A stretch of DNA of 64,000 nucleotides, from the NCBI RefSeq assembly GCF_009363655.1, contig NZ_CP045393.1, positions 2,914,001-2,978,000 on the forward strand, written 5' to 3'. Shown piece by piece: positions 8,520 to 17,064 of the stretch. Position 1 is the first letter of the stretch, and every line of letters begins with the position of its first letter. A program made the translations under genes and the position numbers. Below the pieces are notes generated by a model that saw only the letters and a program-made list of their open reading frames with translations, searched no databases and was not told the DNA's origin. The stretch comes from Roseovarius sp. THAF27. GTDB lineage: Bacteria; Pseudomonadota; Alphaproteobacteria; Rhodobacterales; Rhodobacteraceae.

Positions 8520-8980
8520 CCGATCGCCCCCGCACCCAGCACATCCTCGCCAGTGGTCTGGTCGCCCTTGTCGGCATCTGGGTCGCTTGGCTCAGCTTCA
8601 CCGGCACGCCCGCCCGCGCCTTTCTGTTTCCCCGCATCATCTCGGTCGTGTTCGTGGCTTTGGCCCTCTGGACCTTCGGCAAGGCGCTCCTGGGCAAGAC
8701 CCGCGTCGGTCCAGGCCTCAGCGTCATCGCCGTGCGCAACATCCTGCCCGGCATCGTGGTGTTGCTGATCTATGTCTTCTGGGCCGCGCCCACGCTGGGC
8801 TTTTACACCGCGTCCACCATCGCCTTTTTCATCCTGCTGTCCTTTTACGATCCCGCCCCCCACGGCGAGATCCGCACATGGGTCAAACGGGTGCTGATCA
8901 CGGCCGGTTTCCTGGCCGTGATGTACGGTCTCTTCGCACTGCTGCTGGGTGTCTTCACCCCGCGAGAGATCCTTTTCTGA
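8516..8980 (+). CDS. TctB-family small permease subunit (second TTT system)
   Basis: This is a 154-aa membrane protein starting at GTG 8516, which overlaps the tctA stop by four bases (GTGA) and has AGGAG at 8503-8507. Four hydrophobic segments are visible, at about residues 10-28, 38-58, 72-105 and 122-147. ARAFLFPRIIS is the usual TctB segment where the second helix begins. Position between tctA and tctC supports the assignment. An upstream extension of the open frame is a shadow of tctA. Confidence 0.85.
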   Translation: MTDRPRTQHILASGLVALVGIWVAWLSFTGTPARAFLFPRIISVVFVALALWTFGKALLGKTRVGPGLSVIAVRNILPGIVVLLIYVFWAAPTLGFYTASTIAFFILLSFYDPAPHGEIRTWVKRVLITAGFLAVMYGLFALLLGVFTPREILF

Positions 8981-9024
8981 AAACCAAGAAGCGAAAGACA
9001 ACTTTCCAAGGGAGGACCCAAGAA

Positions 9025-9987
9025 ATGAAGAAACTGATTGCAGCCGCATCCATTGCGCTCATGGGCCTGGCGGGCACCGCTGGCGCCCAGGACAACTACC
9101 CCGAACGCCCCGTCATGCTGATGGTCAGCTACGGCGCCGGCGGCGCCACCGACTTTCAGGCGCGCATCGTCACCATGACGGCCGGCAACGAGGACGCTCT
9201 GGGAATGCCCATCGCCATCGTCAACAAGCCCGGCGCGGGCGGCCGCGTCGGCTGGAACTGGCTCGCCACCCAAGTCGATGCCGATGGCTACACCCTGGGC
9301 GCCTACAACGTGCCCCATTTCATCGCCCAGTCCATTGAGGGCGGCGTCGACTACAGCACCGACAGCTTTGAGCCCATCGCCAACTGGGGCGCCGACCCGG
9401 CGGTCTTCGTCGTGGGTGCCGACAGCCAGTTCAACTCGATGGAAGACGTGGTGAACTACGCCAAGGAAAACCCCGGCGGCCTCACCTTTTCCGGCGCCGG
9501 GCTTTATGTCGGCCACCATATCGCAGCCCTTCAGCTTGAAAAGGCCGCGGGCGTCAAACTGGCCTACATCCCCAACAACGCGGGTGGTGCCGGTGCCATG
9601 AAGGCCGTCATCGCTGGCGACGTGCTGGGTGGGGTCAATAACCTCTCCGACGCGTTCCGCGCCGAAAAAGCCGGCAACGTCAAGATCCTCGGCGTCTTCG
9701 ACAACGAGCGCAGCGACTTCCTGCCCGATGTGCCGACGATGAAGGAACAAGGCTATGACATCGACAACGCCTCGGTCAATTTCCGCGGCGTGATGGTGCC
9801 CAAGGGCACGCCCCAGCCGATCATCGACAAGCTGGCCGAGATCGTCCCCGCCATGTTCGAGAACGACCGCGTCAAGGGCAAGATGGAAGCCGGCGGTTCG
9901 CCCATGCACGTCATGACCCGCGACGAGGTGATCGAGATGTGGGCCGCCCGCGAGGAAACCCTCAAGGAACTGCTCTCCGGCCTCTGA
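9025..9987 (+). CDS. TctC/Bug-family periplasmic binding protein (second TTT system)
   Basis: This is a 320-aa secreted binding protein. A Sec signal peptide covers about residues 1-21 (MKKLIAAASIALMGLAGTAGA, cleaved before QDNYPERP). The mature protein begins with the family hallmark YPERPVMLMVSYGAGGATDF, where Bug proteins usually have PxGGxxD, and continues with NKPGAGGRVGWNWLA. GAGGAMKAVIAGDVLGGVNN is the second ligand-domain segment. The start has GGGAGG at 9010-9015. It lacks the canonical GGxxDxxxR arrangement seen in many citrate or dicarboxylate Bug proteins (here GGATDFQAR), so the ligand is open. It is followed by a hairpin and then the aldehyde dehydrogenase gene. Confidence 0.92.
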   Translation: MKKLIAAASIALMGLAGTAGAQDNYPERPVMLMVSYGAGGATDFQARIVTMTAGNEDALGMPIAIVNKPGAGGRVGWNWLATQVDADGYTLGAYNVPHFIAQSIEGGVDYSTDSFEPIANWGADPAVFVVGADSQFNSMEDVVNYAKENPGGLTFSGAGLYVGHHIAALQLEKAAGVKLAYIPNNAGGAGAMKAVIAGDVLGGVNNLSDAFRAEKAGNVKILGVFDNERSDFLPDVPTMKEQGYDIDNASVNFRGVMVPKGTPQPIIDKLAEIVPAMFENDRVKGKMEAGGSPMHVMTRDEVIEMWAAREETLKELLSGL

Positions 9988-10003
9988 GCCCTATATCACC
10001 GGC

Positions 10004-10025
10004 GCGCGCACCATCCATTGCGCGC
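10004..10025 (+). terminator. Intercistronic hairpin after second tctC
   Basis: A perfect 7-bp inverted repeat (GCGCGCA / TGCGCGC) with an 8-base loop lies between tctC and the aldehyde dehydrogenase gene. It has no T-run. It probably stabilises the binding-protein mRNA or dampens read-through. Confidence 0.5.
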
Positions 10026-10049
10026 TCCTCACAAGAAAGGTTTTGCACC

Positions 10050-11453
10050 ATGAACGCCCCCGATCCCATCGCAGACCTGGACGCTATAATCGCCCGCGCC
10101 CGCGCGGCCCAGGCCCGGTACGAGGCCGAGGGCAGCCAACAGCGCTACGACCGCGCCGCACAGGCCGTCGCATGGGCGATCATGGAACCGGCACGCAACC
10201 GGGAGCTGGCCGAACTGGCCGTCCGGACCACGGGCTTGGGCAACGTGCCCGACAAGATCACCAAGAACCACCGCAAGACGCTGGGTCTCATGCGCGACAT
10301 CAAGGGCGTCACCACCTATGGCGTGATCCGCGACGACGCCGCCACCGGCATCACCGAAATCGCCCGGCCCAAGGGTGTCGTCGCCGCGATCGTGCCCTCG
10401 ACCAATCCCGCCGCCACGCCCGCCAACAACATCATCAACGCGCTGAAATGCGGCAACGCCATCGTGGTGGCTCCCTCGCCCAAGGGCGTGCCCAGCTGCG
10501 AGAAACTGATCGAATTCATCCATGCCGAGTTCGCCAAGATCGGCGAGGACCCCGAGCTTGTCGGCATGGTTCCCGCGCCCGGCTCCAAGGACAAGACCCA
10601 GCGCCTGATGGAAACCTGCGACATGGTCGTCGCCACAGGCAGCCAGAACAACGTGCACCGCGCCCAGACCTCCGGCACCCCCGCCGTCGCCGTCGGCGCA
10701 GGCAACGTCACTGTCATCGTCGATGAAACCGCCGATCTCGATGCCGCCGCCGAAAAGATCCGCGCGTCTAAAACCTTCGACAACGCCACCTCCTGCTCCT
10801 CTGAGAATTCAGTCGTCGTGGTGGAGGCCGTGCGCGACGCCTTCATTGCCGCCATGGCCCGCGCCGGCGGCGCCGTGGTCGAGGACGAGGCCGCCATCGT
10901 CGCAGCCCTCTGGCCCGACGGTCACCTCAACCGTGCCGTCATCGCCCAGGACGCCGACAAGATGATCGACGCGCTGGGGCTGTCGGGCAAGGTCCCCGAG
11001 GGCACCGAGTATATCGCCGTGCCCACCGCCCGCATCGGCCCGGAAAACCCGCTCTCGGGCGAGAAACTCAGCCGCGTCCTCGCGCTCTATTCGGCCAGGG
11101 ATTTCGACGACGCCCTCCGCATCACCCGCGACATCCAGCTGTTCCAAGGCGCCGGCCATTCCGTCGGTCTGCACAGCACGGACGACACCCGCCCTATGAC
11201 CCTGGCCCGCGCCATCCCCACCAGCCGCATCATCGTCAACCAGGCGCATACCTTCGCCACCGGCGGCGCCTTCACCAACGGGATGCCCTTCTCTCTGTCC
11301 ATGGGCTGCGGCAGCTGGGGCGGCAATGCCATCGACGAGAACGTCCATTGGAAACATTTCCTGCAATCCACCAAGATCGTGCGCGAAATCCCCGCCAATG
11401 AGCCCACTCTAGACGATATCTTCGCCGACTACTGGAAGGCTGCGGGCCAATGA
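10050..11453 (+). CDS. CoA-acylating aldehyde dehydrogenase, sulfoacetaldehyde dehydrogenase (SauS)-like
   Basis: This is a 467-aa aldehyde dehydrogenase of the EutE/AdhE-N/SauS acylating group, expected to interconvert an acyl-CoA and an aldehyde with NAD(P)H. The nucleotide fold begins around residue 105 (ARPKGVVAAIVPSTNPAATP). The catalytic cysteine is Cys249 in NATSCSSENSVV. The glutamate base of non-acylating aldehyde dehydrogenases is not evident, consistent with CoA chemistry. ATG 10050 was chosen over upstream frame extensions because it fits the family N-terminus. It overlaps the acyl-CoA synthetase gene by ATGA. The SauS assignment (sulfoacetyl-CoA to sulfoacetaldehyde) rests on the pairing with a CoA ligase and on general resemblance; another short-chain acid is possible. 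Confidence 0.8.
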   Translation: MNAPDPIADLDAIIARARAAQARYEAEGSQQRYDRAAQAVAWAIMEPARNRELAELAVRTTGLGNVPDKITKNHRKTLGLMRDIKGVTTYGVIRDDAATGITEIARPKGVVAAIVPSTNPAATPANNIINALKCGNAIVVAPSPKGVPSCEKLIEFIHAEFAKIGEDPELVGMVPAPGSKDKTQRLMETCDMVVATGSQNNVHRAQTSGTPAVAVGAGNVTVIVDETADLDAAAEKIRASKTFDNATSCSSENSVVVVEAVRDAFIAAMARAGGAVVEDEAAIVAALWPDGHLNRAVIAQDADKMIDALGLSGKVPEGTEYIAVPTARIGPENPLSGEKLSRVLALYSARDFDDALRITRDIQLFQGAGHSVGLHSTDDTRPMTLARAIPTSRIIVNQAHTFATGGAFTNGMPFSLSMGCGSWGGNAIDENVHWKHFLQSTKIVREIPANEPTLDDIFADYWKAAGQ

Positions 11454-12949
11454 AGCTTAGCCGCGACACACCGCCCCAAGGCACCGTCCGCGACTGGCTC
11501 GCCGCCCGCGCCGACCGGGGCGGCACCGCCTTCGTCTTTCCCGAGGACGGCAGCCATCTCGACTGGCCCGCCCTTCAGGACGCGGCCCTGTCGTTCGCCC
11601 GCGCCCTCACCGCCCGCGGTGCCGCGCGCGGCGAAAGCGTGGCCATCGTCGCCCCCAACAGCCGCGACGGCCTCGTCGCGCTCTACGGCGCGCTTGCGGG
11701 GGGCTTTCGCGCCACGATGATCAACCTCGCCGCAGGCCGTGACGCCATCGCCTACGCGCTCGAACATTCCGAGGCCCGCTTCGGCTTCGTCCGCGACGCC
11801 TGCGCCGAGCAGTTCGCCGCCGCCAACACCGCCGGCATCGCCCCGGTGCCCCTGTCCGAGCGCGCCAGCGCCGACCTGCACCCCGTCACCCCCGACGACC
11901 ACGCCCTGCTGATGTACACCTCCGGAACCACGGGCCGCCCCAAGGGCGTGCTGCACACCCATGCCAGCCTTTTGGCCGGGGGCTGGACCACCGCCATCGC
12001 GCATGACCTCTCCGAGGCCGACCGGGGTTTCTGCATCCTGCCAATCTACCACATCAACGGCCTCTGCGTGACCGTCATGGGCAGCCTCGTCTCGGGCGGC
12101 TCGCTCGCCGTCACCTCGAAATTCTCCGCCTCCCGCTTCTGGGATCAGGCGGCAAAGGCCGAAGTCACGTGGTTTTCCGCCGTGCCCACCGTCATCTCGC
12201 ACCTGCTGCACGGCACGGACGAACCCGGCCCCGAGGTCCGCAGCCGCCTGCGCTTCGGCCGCTCCGCCTCCTCGGCGCTGGCGGTCGAGACTCAATCGGC
12301 CTTCGAAACCCGCTTTTCCGTGCCCATCATCGAAACCATGGGCCTGACCGAAACCGCCGCCCAGATCCTGTCGAACCCCCTGCCGCCCGCCACCCGCAAG
12401 ATCGGCTCGTCCGGCATGGCCTATGGCTGCGAGGTCCAGATCCAGGACAGCACCGGCGCCGCCCTGCCGCCCGACACCGAAGGCGAGATCACCGTGCGCG
12501 GACCCAACGTGATGCAAGGCTACCTAAAGAACCCGGATGCCACCCGCGACACCTTCCGCGACGGCTGGCTGCGCACCGGCGACCTCGCTCGCATGGACGC
12601 CCAGGGCTATGTCTTCGTCACCGGCCGCCTGAAGGAGCTGATCATCAAGGGCGGCGAGAACATCGCCCCCCGAGAGGTCGACGAGGCGCTCTACACCCAT
12701 CCCGACGTGATCGAGGCCGCCGCCTTCGCCCGGCCCTGCACCACCTATGGCGAAACCGTCGAGGCGGCGGTGCGCATCCGCGAGGGCTCTGTTCTCGAGG
12801 GTGCGGACCTGATCGAGATCTGCCGCAACCGCCTCGGCGCGTTCAAATCCCCCGACGAGATCCACTTTCTCGACGAGTTGCCCAAGGGTCCATCGGGCAA
12901 GATCCAGCGCCTGAAACTCGCCGATATCCTCGAACCGGCGAACCGCTGA
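11450..12949 (+). CDS. AMP-forming acyl-CoA synthetase (SauT-like CoA ligase)
   Basis: This is a 499-aa ANL-superfamily ligase that would activate a carboxylate to its CoA thioester. The P-loop YTSGTTGRPKG is at about residues 156-166 and ETMGLTETAAQI supplies the adenylate-binding motif. GWLRTGDLARMDAQGYVFVT and KELIIKGGENIAPREVDEAL mark the hinge, and GPSGKIQR near the end carries the catalytic lysine. It is ATGA-coupled to the acylating aldehyde dehydrogenase. The natural two-step route is therefore carboxylate to acyl-CoA to aldehyde, the logic known for sulfoacetate (SauT then SauS). No sulfoacetaldehyde acetyltransferase (Xsc) is in this window, so the substrate stays inferred. Confidence 0.85.
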   Translation: MKLSRDTPPQGTVRDWLAARADRGGTAFVFPEDGSHLDWPALQDAALSFARALTARGAARGESVAIVAPNSRDGLVALYGALAGGFRATMINLAAGRDAIAYALEHSEARFGFVRDACAEQFAAANTAGIAPVPLSERASADLHPVTPDDHALLMYTSGTTGRPKGVLHTHASLLAGGWTTAIAHDLSEADRGFCILPIYHINGLCVTVMGSLVSGGSLAVTSKFSASRFWDQAAKAEVTWFSAVPTVISHLLHGTDEPGPEVRSRLRFGRSASSALAVETQSAFETRFSVPIIETMGLTETAAQILSNPLPPATRKIGSSGMAYGCEVQIQDSTGAALPPDTEGEITVRGPNVMQGYLKNPDATRDTFRDGWLRTGDLARMDAQGYVFVTGRLKELIIKGGENIAPREVDEALYTHPDVIEAAAFARPCTTYGETVEAAVRIREGSVLEGADLIEICRNRLGAFKSPDEIHFLDELPKGPSGKIQRLKLADILEPANR

Positions 12950-13010
12950 CAGAACGTCCCGGAACCACTCTGCACGCCGCTTTCAGCATTCCGGGAGCGC
13001 CTTTCGGAAC

Positions 13011-13079
13011 CCCGTCCCGGGCTTCACCCGGGACCTCAGGCTCGGCACAAGAGGCCCCGGCTCGCAGTCCGGGGCGGGC
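13011..13079. repeat. REP-like palindromic repeat, copy 1
   Basis: The element has two adjacent dyads: CCCGGG-N5-CCCGGG (in CCCGTCCCGGGCTTCACC.. followed by CGGGACCTC), then GGCCCCGG..CCGGGGC. The same architecture occurs at 13360-13427. It lies in the non-coding gap between the acyl-CoA synthetase and livF. The 12950-13455 gap otherwise shows no convincing gene. Confidence 0.75.
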
Positions 13080-13359
13080 TTGCAAACAGCACCGTGCCGC
13101 AATCGCTCGCGCCGGTCGCGCTCCGAAATTCCTGCTTCAGCTAGGGGCATTGCGCCCGCATGACCCGTCTCGACCCTCCCGAATCACCAGCTCTGCTCCA
13201 TAGTGCAGCCAGTTCGACGCGCTTGCATGTCTTGCCGGCACAGCGCCTGTCCGTCCACCGAAGCACCCGGCTCTTTTTATTGCCTCAGATACTCCCGCCA
13301 AAGGTTTCCGCCGCTCGCGACCACTCAACCTGCCGCGTCTCACTCATTGTCAGCGCAGA

Positions 13360-13427
13360 CCCGTCCCGGGCTTGACCCGGGACCTCCCCGCTCAAAACAA
13401 AAGGCCCCGACTCGGGAACCGGGGCGC
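13360..13427. repeat. REP-like palindromic repeat, copy 2
   Basis: This is a second copy in the same orientation as the one at 13011-13079. It shares the first 27 bases with one difference (CTTGACC versus CTTCACC), then AGGCCCCGACTCG and CCGGGGCG. It ends about 30 bases before the stop codon of livF, so it may also form 3'-end hairpins for that convergent transcript. Confidence 0.75.
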
Positions 13428-13455
13428 ACAGGAAAGCGGCAGCGGGTGCGCCCCC

Positions 13456-14142
13456 TCACACCCCCACGTACCGCTCCGACACATCCGGCGTCAGGTCCGC
13501 CATCGCGCCCGTCCAGACCGTCTCTCCCCGCTCCATCAGCACCGCGCGGTCCGCCACCTGCGCCAGTTCCCGCACTGACTTGTCGATCACCAGCAGCGCC
13601 ATTTCGGTGGCGTCCCGCAGCTGGCCCAGCGCCGCCCAGATCTCGGCACGCACCAGCGGCGCCAGACCCTCGGTCGCCTCGTCGAGGATCATCAGCCGAG
13701 GGTTGGTCATCAACGCCCGCCCGATCGCCAGCATCTGCTGTTCGCCGCCCGACAAAGAGGCTGCCACCTGCGCCGATCGCTCTTCCAGCCGGGGAAACAA
13801 TTCCGCGACGCGCGCGCTGTTCCACGGTCCGGGCCGGGACGCCGCCAAAAGGTTCTCCGCCACTGTCAGATCCCGAAAGCACCGTCGCCCCTCCGGCACC
13901 AGCCCGATGCCCAGCCGCGCCGCCCGGTGGCTCGGCAGAGCGTGCAAGTCGTGACCGTCAAAATACAACTTTCCCTGGCTCGGGATCATCCGGCAAATCG
14001 CCCGAACCGTCGTGGTCTTGCCCATCCCGTTGCGCCCCATCAGCGCCACGGCCTCGCCTGCTTCCACCTCCAGGTCGACCCCGAACAGCGCCTGGCTCAC
14101 ACCGTAATGCGCCTCCAGCCTCTCGACCCGCAGCAGGCTCAT
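13456..14142 (-). CDS. livF: Branched-chain amino acid-type ABC transporter ATPase LivF
   Basis: This 228-aa ATPase is the second nucleotide-binding subunit of a HAAT (Liv/Urt) importer. Walker A is GRNGMGKTTTVRAI at about residues 34-47, the ABC signature is SLSGGEQQMLAIGRAL, and Walker B is PRLMILDEATEGLAPL. LRVERLEAHYG at the N-terminus and the short overall length (no C-terminal BCA_ABC extension) identify LivF rather than LivG. It overlaps livG by four bases (ATGA on the minus strand). The amino acid specificity cannot be inferred because no binding protein gene is adjacent. Confidence 0.9.
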   Translation of the reverse strand: MSLLRVERLEAHYGVSQALFGVDLEVEAGEAVALMGRNGMGKTTTVRAICRMIPSQGKLYFDGHDLHALPSHRAARLGIGLVPEGRRCFRDLTVAENLLAASRPGPWNSARVAELFPRLEERSAQVAASLSGGEQQMLAIGRALMTNPRLMILDEATEGLAPLVRAEIWAALGQLRDATEMALLVIDKSVRELAQVADRAVLMERGETVWTGAMADLTPDVSERYVGV

Positions 14143-14888
14143 GCCTCCTCTCCCAGATAGGCGTCGCGCACCGCCCGGTCGGTCCGGATCTCCGAGACCG
14201 TTCCCGTCGCGATGATCCGGCCATAGACCATAACGCTGATCCGGTCCGCCAGGGCAAAGACCGCGTCCATGTCGTGCTCCACCAGCAGGATCGGCGCCGT
14301 GCCACGCAGCTCGCTCAAAAACCCTGTCATCCGTTTCGAGCCTTCCGCCCCCAGCCCCGCCATCGGCTCGTCCATAACGAAGGCTCGAGGATCGACTGTC
14401 AGCGCCATCGCCACTTCCAGTTGCCGCCGCTGCCCGTGCGAAAGGTCAGCGCACAGCGTCGCCGCCGCATCGGCCAGCCCTACCTGCGCCAGCGCCGCCT
14501 CTGCCCGGCCCCGTAATTCAGCATCGTCCAGCGCCCGCCCGAAAAACCGCCAGGGCCGCGCGGTGGCGCCAAGCGCGCCCAGCAGCGCATTCTGCAGAAC
14601 CGTGTCCTCCATAGCCAGCTGCGACACCTGGAACGTCCGAGCCAGCCCGGCTCTCGCCCTGGCCGCCGCGCCAAGCCGCGTGACATCCCGACCGCCCAGC
14701 AGGACCTGCCCCGCATCCGGCCGCAGAAGACCACAGATCTGCTGGATCAGCGTAGACTTGCCCGCGCCATTGGGGCCGATCACCGCATGGATTTCCCCCG
14801 GCTTCAGATCGAGCGCGATGTCCTCGCTCGCCGTAAGCGCGCCGAACCGCTTCGTGATCCCCCGCGTCTCCAGCACCGGCTCAGTCAT
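14139..14888 (-). CDS. livG: Branched-chain amino acid-type ABC transporter ATPase LivG
   Basis: This is a 249-aa ATPase. Walker A is GPNGAGKSTLIQQICGLLRP, the signature region is DLSHGQRRQLEVAMAL (LSHGQ, as usual in LivG and UrtD instead of LSGGQ), and Walker B is PRAFVMDEPMAGLG. The C-terminus ends with the BCA_ABC-type tail (RDAYLGEEA). I used the ATG at 14888 (MTEPVLETRGITKRFG); the longer frame upstream is livM in another frame. It overlaps the end of livM by 8 bases. The UrtD-like LSHGQ motif keeps a urea or amide importer possible. Confidence 0.9.
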   Translation of the reverse strand: MTEPVLETRGITKRFGALTASEDIALDLKPGEIHAVIGPNGAGKSTLIQQICGLLRPDAGQVLLGGRDVTRLGAAARARAGLARTFQVSQLAMEDTVLQNALLGALGATARPWRFFGRALDDAELRGRAEAALAQVGLADAAATLCADLSHGQRRQLEVAMALTVDPRAFVMDEPMAGLGAEGSKRMTGFLSELRGTAPILLVEHDMDAVFALADRISVMVYGRIIATGTVSEIRTDRAVRDAYLGEEA

Positions 14889-15876
14889 GCGCCACGCTCC
14901 GCCCCGCCAGGAGCCCCACGAGGCCGCCGCGTGCAAAGAGTACGATCAACAGCAGGATCACCCCCAGCCAGATCAGCCAGAACTCCGTCAGTCCGCCCAG
15001 CCAGTGCTCCAGCAGAACGAACACAGCCGCGCCCATCACCGGGCCAAACAGCCGTCCGACCCCGCCCAGGATGACGAGGATGATGATCTCGCCCGAGAAC
15101 TGCCAGCTGAACATCGTCGGGCTGACGAAGCGGTTGAGGTCGGCAAAAAGCGCCCCCGCCAGCCCGGTGATCGCGCCCGAAATAACGAACGCCACCAGCT
15201 TCAGCCGCACCGGGTTCAGGCCCACAGTCTGCACCCGCACCGGCACCTGTCTTGCGGCGTTCAGCGCTAAACCGAAAGGCGACCGCATCAGCCGCGCGTT
15301 CAGCCACAAGACCGCACAGAGGATCGCGAAACAAAGCCCGAAGAACTGGATCGGCACCAACGTGTTCAGTCCCGGAAACCCATTGCGCACATAGATCGAC
15401 AGGCCGTCCTCGCCGCCATAGGCGCTCCACGAGATCGCGAAGTAGAAAAACATCTGCCCGAAAGCCAGCGTGATCATGATGAAATAGACCCCGCTCGTGC
15501 GCAGGCTCAGCACCCCGATCACCAGCGCCGCCAGCGCAGAGGCCACGACGGCCACCAGCCAGATCACCGGCATGGACTTCGTACCTTCGATCAGCATCGG
15601 CCACTCGGCGACAGCGGTGTAGGTCTGCGCATGATGCGCCAGGATGCCCATCGCATAGCCGCCGATGCCAAAGAACACCGCATGGCCCAGGCTCACCAGC
15701 CCGCCCAGTCCCAGCGCGATGTTCAGCCCCACCGCGGCCAGCGCCAGGATCGCCACGCGCGTGGCCAGCGTGATCGTGAACGGCTCGTCGACCGCCAGCG
15801 CCCACAGCGGCACCGCGACCAGCCCCGCCAGAACCGCGAGGTTGATCAGGGCCTCCCGCCTCATGCCCCCGATCAT
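14881..15876 (-). CDS. livM: Branched-chain amino acid-type ABC permease LivM
   Basis: This is a 331-aa inner-membrane permease. The start at 15876 overlaps the livH stop (ATGA), and an alternative ATG lies 12 bases downstream. The conserved LivM core is visible: ALGLGGLVSLGHAVFFGIGGYAMG around residues 55-80, LRTSGVYFIMITLAFGQMFF in the middle, and VILGGVGRLFGPVMGAAVFV (the EAA-like loop that contacts the ATPase) near residue 265. About 9-10 membrane helices are present. It is second in the livHMGF operon. Confidence 0.9.
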   Translation of the reverse strand: MIGGMRREALINLAVLAGLVAVPLWALAVDEPFTITLATRVAILALAAVGLNIALGLGGLVSLGHAVFFGIGGYAMGILAHHAQTYTAVAEWPMLIEGTKSMPVIWLVAVVASALAALVIGVLSLRTSGVYFIMITLAFGQMFFYFAISWSAYGGEDGLSIYVRNGFPGLNTLVPIQFFGLCFAILCAVLWLNARLMRSPFGLALNAARQVPVRVQTVGLNPVRLKLVAFVISGAITGLAGALFADLNRFVSPTMFSWQFSGEIIILVILGGVGRLFGPVMGAAVFVLLEHWLGGLTEFWLIWLGVILLLIVLFARGGLVGLLAGRSVAHD

Positions 15877-16793
15877 GCCCTGGCTCCGAACAGGCCCGTG
15901 GGCCGCCAGACCAGCACCACGCTCATCAGGATGTAGATCGCCATCGACGCCAACGACGCCCCCACCTGCGTACCCGCCGCCGGCTCCATGAACAGCTTGA
16001 AGAACTCGGGCAGGAAGATCCCGCCCAGCGTGTCCGTCAGCCCCACCAGGATCGCACCCACGAAAGCGCCCTTGATCGAGCCTATCCCGCCGATCACGAT
16101 CACCACGAAGGCAAGGATCAGCACCGGCTCGCCCATGCCCACCTGCACCGACTGGATCGCGCCCACCAGCGCGCCCGCCAGCCCCGCCAGTGCCGCGCCC
16201 AGCGCAAAGACCAGCGTGTAAAGCTTCGAGATATCCACGCCCAACGCCGCGATCATCTCGCGATCGTTTTCGCCGGCGCGGATGCGAATACCTACCCGCG
16301 TCCGCTCGATCAGCAGCCACAAGCCAATGGCGACCGCCAACCCGATCCCGATCAGCGCCAGCCGGTAAAGCGGGTACTGGATGCCGCCGGGCAGCGTCAC
16401 AGGCCCCGACAGCGCTTCGGGAATATCGAGATAGAGCGGGAAGGACCCGAAAAGATACCGCGTCCCTTCCGAGAAGATCAGGATCAGCGCGAAGGTCGCC
16501 AGCACCTGGTCCAGGTGGTCGGTGGCATATAAGCGGCGGATCACCGTGACCTCCACCAACGCGCCAACCGCCGCCGCGACGGCCAGTGCGGCGCCCAGCG
16601 CCAGCAGGAAGCTCCCCGTTGCCGCGGCGACCGCAGCGGCGGCGAAGGCGCCGACCATGTAAAGCGAGCCATGCGCGAGGTTGATCAACCCCATCACCCC
16701 GAAGATCAGCGTCAGGCCCGCAGCCATCAAGAACAGCATGACTCCGAACTGAACCCCGTTCAGCACCTGCTCGATGATCAGAATGCTCGACAT
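15873..16793 (-). CDS. livH: Branched-chain amino acid-type ABC permease LivH
   Basis: This is a 306-aa inner-membrane permease, the first gene of the livHMGF operon. I used ATG 16793 (MSSILIIEQVLNGVQFG), which has GGAGGAG upstream at a slightly long spacing; the upstream frame extension looks non-coding. Family segments are AAGLTLIFGVMGLINLAHGS near residues 23-42, IRAGENDREMIAALGVDI in the cytoplasmic loop, and FVVIVIGGIGSIKGAFVGAI for the ATPase contact. The IRAGENDREMIAALG form is seen in both Liv and Urt permeases. No substrate-binding protein gene accompanies it. Confidence 0.9.
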   Translation of the reverse strand: MSSILIIEQVLNGVQFGVMLFLMAAGLTLIFGVMGLINLAHGSLYMVGAFAAAAVAAATGSFLLALGAALAVAAAVGALVEVTVIRRLYATDHLDQVLATFALILIFSEGTRYLFGSFPLYLDIPEALSGPVTLPGGIQYPLYRLALIGIGLAVAIGLWLLIERTRVGIRIRAGENDREMIAALGVDISKLYTLVFALGAALAGLAGALVGAIQSVQVGMGEPVLILAFVVIVIGGIGSIKGAFVGAILVGLTDTLGGIFLPEFFKLFMEPAAGTQVGASLASMAIYILMSVVLVWRPTGLFGARA

Positions 16794-17035
16794 GCGCGCC
16801 GCTTGCTCCTCCGCCGTTTCCGTGCCCGCTGCGGCTGGCTTAAACCATGCCGTCGCACCAAGGCCAAGCCCTTCGCCGGTCCTTGGAGCAGCAGCACATG
16901 ACACGGCAAGCGGTTGGATCCCGTCCTGCGAGACGCGGCTTTCTGCGCCTCTGGCTCCGGGCGGCTCGACATCGGGCCGATTCCGACGGTACCGACTCGC
17001 GCCGCCCTCTCGAAGAACGGTAATTGCCGAACCTG

Positions 17036-17049
17036 ATTTACGAGTAAAT
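17036..17049. promoter_or_regulatory. Palindrome ATTTAC-GA-GTAAAT in the livH/chemotaxis intergenic region
   Basis: A perfect 6-bp inverted repeat around a 2-base centre stands out in the 340-bp non-coding gap (16794-17133). It could be an operator for either divergent unit. No regulator can be assigned. Confidence 0.35.
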
Positions 17050-17064
17050 TCAATATCTTGCAGC

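Noticed and set aside
13203..14516. Plus-strand open frame over the REP repeats, livF and part of livG
   Set aside because: Pro/Arg/Ser-rich translation without domains; the minus-strand ATPase genes have full Walker and signature motifs.
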